From Thermodesulfobacteriota bacterium (GTDB taxonomy: Bacteria > Desulfobacterota > Syntrophobacteria > BM002): a DNA stretch of 5,519 nt. Under the pieces are notes generated by a model that saw only the letters and a program-made list of their open reading frames with translations, made no database searches and had not been told where the DNA came from. Shown here in pieces: positions 4,990-5,519 of the stretch. The stretch spans positions 1-5,519 of the forward strand of contig CAMYLW010000144.1 in the NCBI GenBank assembly GCA_947259475.1. The letters are read 5' to 3'. The stretch's first letter is position 1. Every line of letters starts with the position of its first letter. The translations under genes were made by a program, and so were the position numbers.

Positions 4990-5519
4990 ATGGCAAAGAG
5001 TCTAACCCAGATGGCAGCAAATATTGTTGCAGCTCAGGCTTCACATGTATCCATGTCTGCTGATGAGATGGATGCAGCGCTCAAGAAAGTTTTTGAGGCT
5101 TTGAACCAGATTAAAGTTATCGAAGAAACGCCTGCCGGAGAAGCTGTTGATGACGAACTTGCTCGACTGCGCGCCAATCCAATGAAATCTATCCAGAGAA
5201 CGTACGTTATAAATTTGGAGGATGGCAGTAAGTACAAGCAGATAACTGCAAAGACTCTGGCCAAGTTCGGACTAACAGCTAGAGAATATCGTAAGAAATG
5301 GGGTTTTTCAGCCAGACAGCCCCTTTCCTCCAAGGCACTTTCAGCAAAAAGAAGGAAAGTAGCGAAAGACCTTGGTCTCGCGGATAAACTAGCTGCTGCT
5401 CGCATGGCCAGAAGTAAGGCTGCGGCGGAGAAAAAGGCCGCGCCTGCTAAGAAGAAAAAGGCCGCGCCTGCCAAGAAGAAAAAGGCCGCGCCTGCTAAGA
5501 AGAAAAAGGCCGCGCCTGC
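4990..5519 (+). CDS. MucR/Ros-family regulator with histone-H1-like Lys/Ala/Pro tail (3' partial)
   Basis: The frame is open from ATG 4990 to the right edge (176 complete codons); the stop lies outside the window. Residues 4-45 (SLTQMAANIVAAQASHVSMS...) resemble the N-terminal oligomerisation region of MucR proteins. Residues 66-134 match the Ros/MucR DNA-binding core, with YVINLEDGSKYKQI (72-85), GLTAREYRKKWGF (94-106) and a closing LGLADKL (128-134). The usual zinc ligands are missing: Asn75 replaces the cysteine before LEDG, the RHL...H segment reads AKTLAKF, there is no Cys, and the only His is residue 19. After residue 143 the protein becomes Ala/Lys-rich and then repeats AAPAKKKK to the window end, a strongly basic disordered tail like histone H1. 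MucR proteins act as AT-rich DNA-binding, H-NS-like regulators; here a nucleoid-associated role with tail-enhanced nonspecific binding is inferred. Upstream is the AT-rich gap; downstream is unknown. Confidence 0.85.
   Translation, partial: MAKSLTQMAANIVAAQASHVSMSADEMDAALKKVFEALNQIKVIEETPAGEAVDDELARLRANPMKSIQRTYVINLEDGSKYKQITAKTLAKFGLTAREYRKKWGFSARQPLSSKALSAKRRKVAKDLGLADKLAAARMARSKAAAEKKAAPAKKKKAAPAKKKKAAPAKKKKAAP
5431..5519 (+). repeat. 24-bp in-frame tandem repeat encoding KKKKAAPA
   Basis: Units with a 24-bp period start at 5449, 5473 and 5497; the last is cut after 23 bp by the window edge. A partial 18-bp unit precedes at 5431-5448. Codons are AAG AAG AAA AAG GCC GCG CCT GCT/GCC, and the only difference among visible copies is the synonymous GCT/GCC at the final alanine. 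Near identity at DNA level, including wobble positions, points to recent expansion by slippage or unequal recombination, so copy number may vary between strains. Confidence 0.92.

Noticed and set aside
5034..5474. Long minus-strand open frame opposite the MucR-like gene, starting MAGAAFFFLAGAAFF
   Set aside because: It is the antisense reading of the Lys/Ala-rich repeat tail, so its Phe/Ala hydrophobic start is a by-product of lysine and alanine codons. The plus-strand gene has a strong ribosome binding site and a family match.

Overview
The window looks like a chromosomal segment of an anaerobic Desulfobacterota-type (former Deltaproteobacteria) bacterium. This rests on four things: a compact hbd / acyl-CoA dehydrogenase / thiolase cluster, a MucR-like regulator with a Lys/Ala/Pro tail, intergenic DNA made of 7-bp degenerate repeats, and a long hairpin-forming interspersed element. 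The lineage is inferred from style; there is no rRNA or other taxonomic marker here.

Layout. 1-31: a short 7-bp tandem repeat at the left edge. 32-730 (minus): an apparently exported SagB/ThcOx-type nitroreductase-fold flavoprotein, with a candidate extended -10 promoter at 778-807. 731-983: the divergent intergenic region, holding 7-bp repeats in both orientations. 984-1841 (plus): 3-hydroxyacyl-CoA (3-hydroxybutyryl-CoA) dehydrogenase. 1945-3102 (plus): acyl-CoA dehydrogenase. 3103-3340: a second gap filled with 7-bp repeats. 3341-4543 (plus, GTG start): thiolase. 4544-4989: a 446-bp gap with no gene, carrying a 137-bp imperfect inverted-repeat element (4646-4782) and AT-rich DNA leading to the next gene. 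4990-5519 (plus, cut by the window edge): a MucR/Ros-family regulator that has lost the zinc-finger Cys/His ligands and gained an (AAPAKKKK)n histone-H1-like tail encoded by nearly identical 24-bp repeats.

How the genes work together. The three plus-strand enzymes cover three of the four beta-oxidation steps: acyl-CoA dehydrogenation, 3-hydroxyacyl-CoA oxidation and thiolysis. Run in reverse, they cover the same steps of a butyryl-CoA-forming route. Enoyl-CoA hydratase and the electron-transfer flavoprotein expected to serve the acyl-CoA dehydrogenase are not in the window and must be supplied elsewhere. The nitroreductase and the MucR-like gene have no visible functional link to this set.

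The most noteworthy parts are the non-coding heptamer arrays, which run G-rich then C-rich in two separate intergenic gaps and share a 17-bp identical core, the 137-bp hairpin element, and the zinc-ligand-less MucR protein with its H1-like tail. I found no wholly new multi-gene system. No tRNA, rRNA, CRISPR array, transposase or convincing riboswitch was seen.
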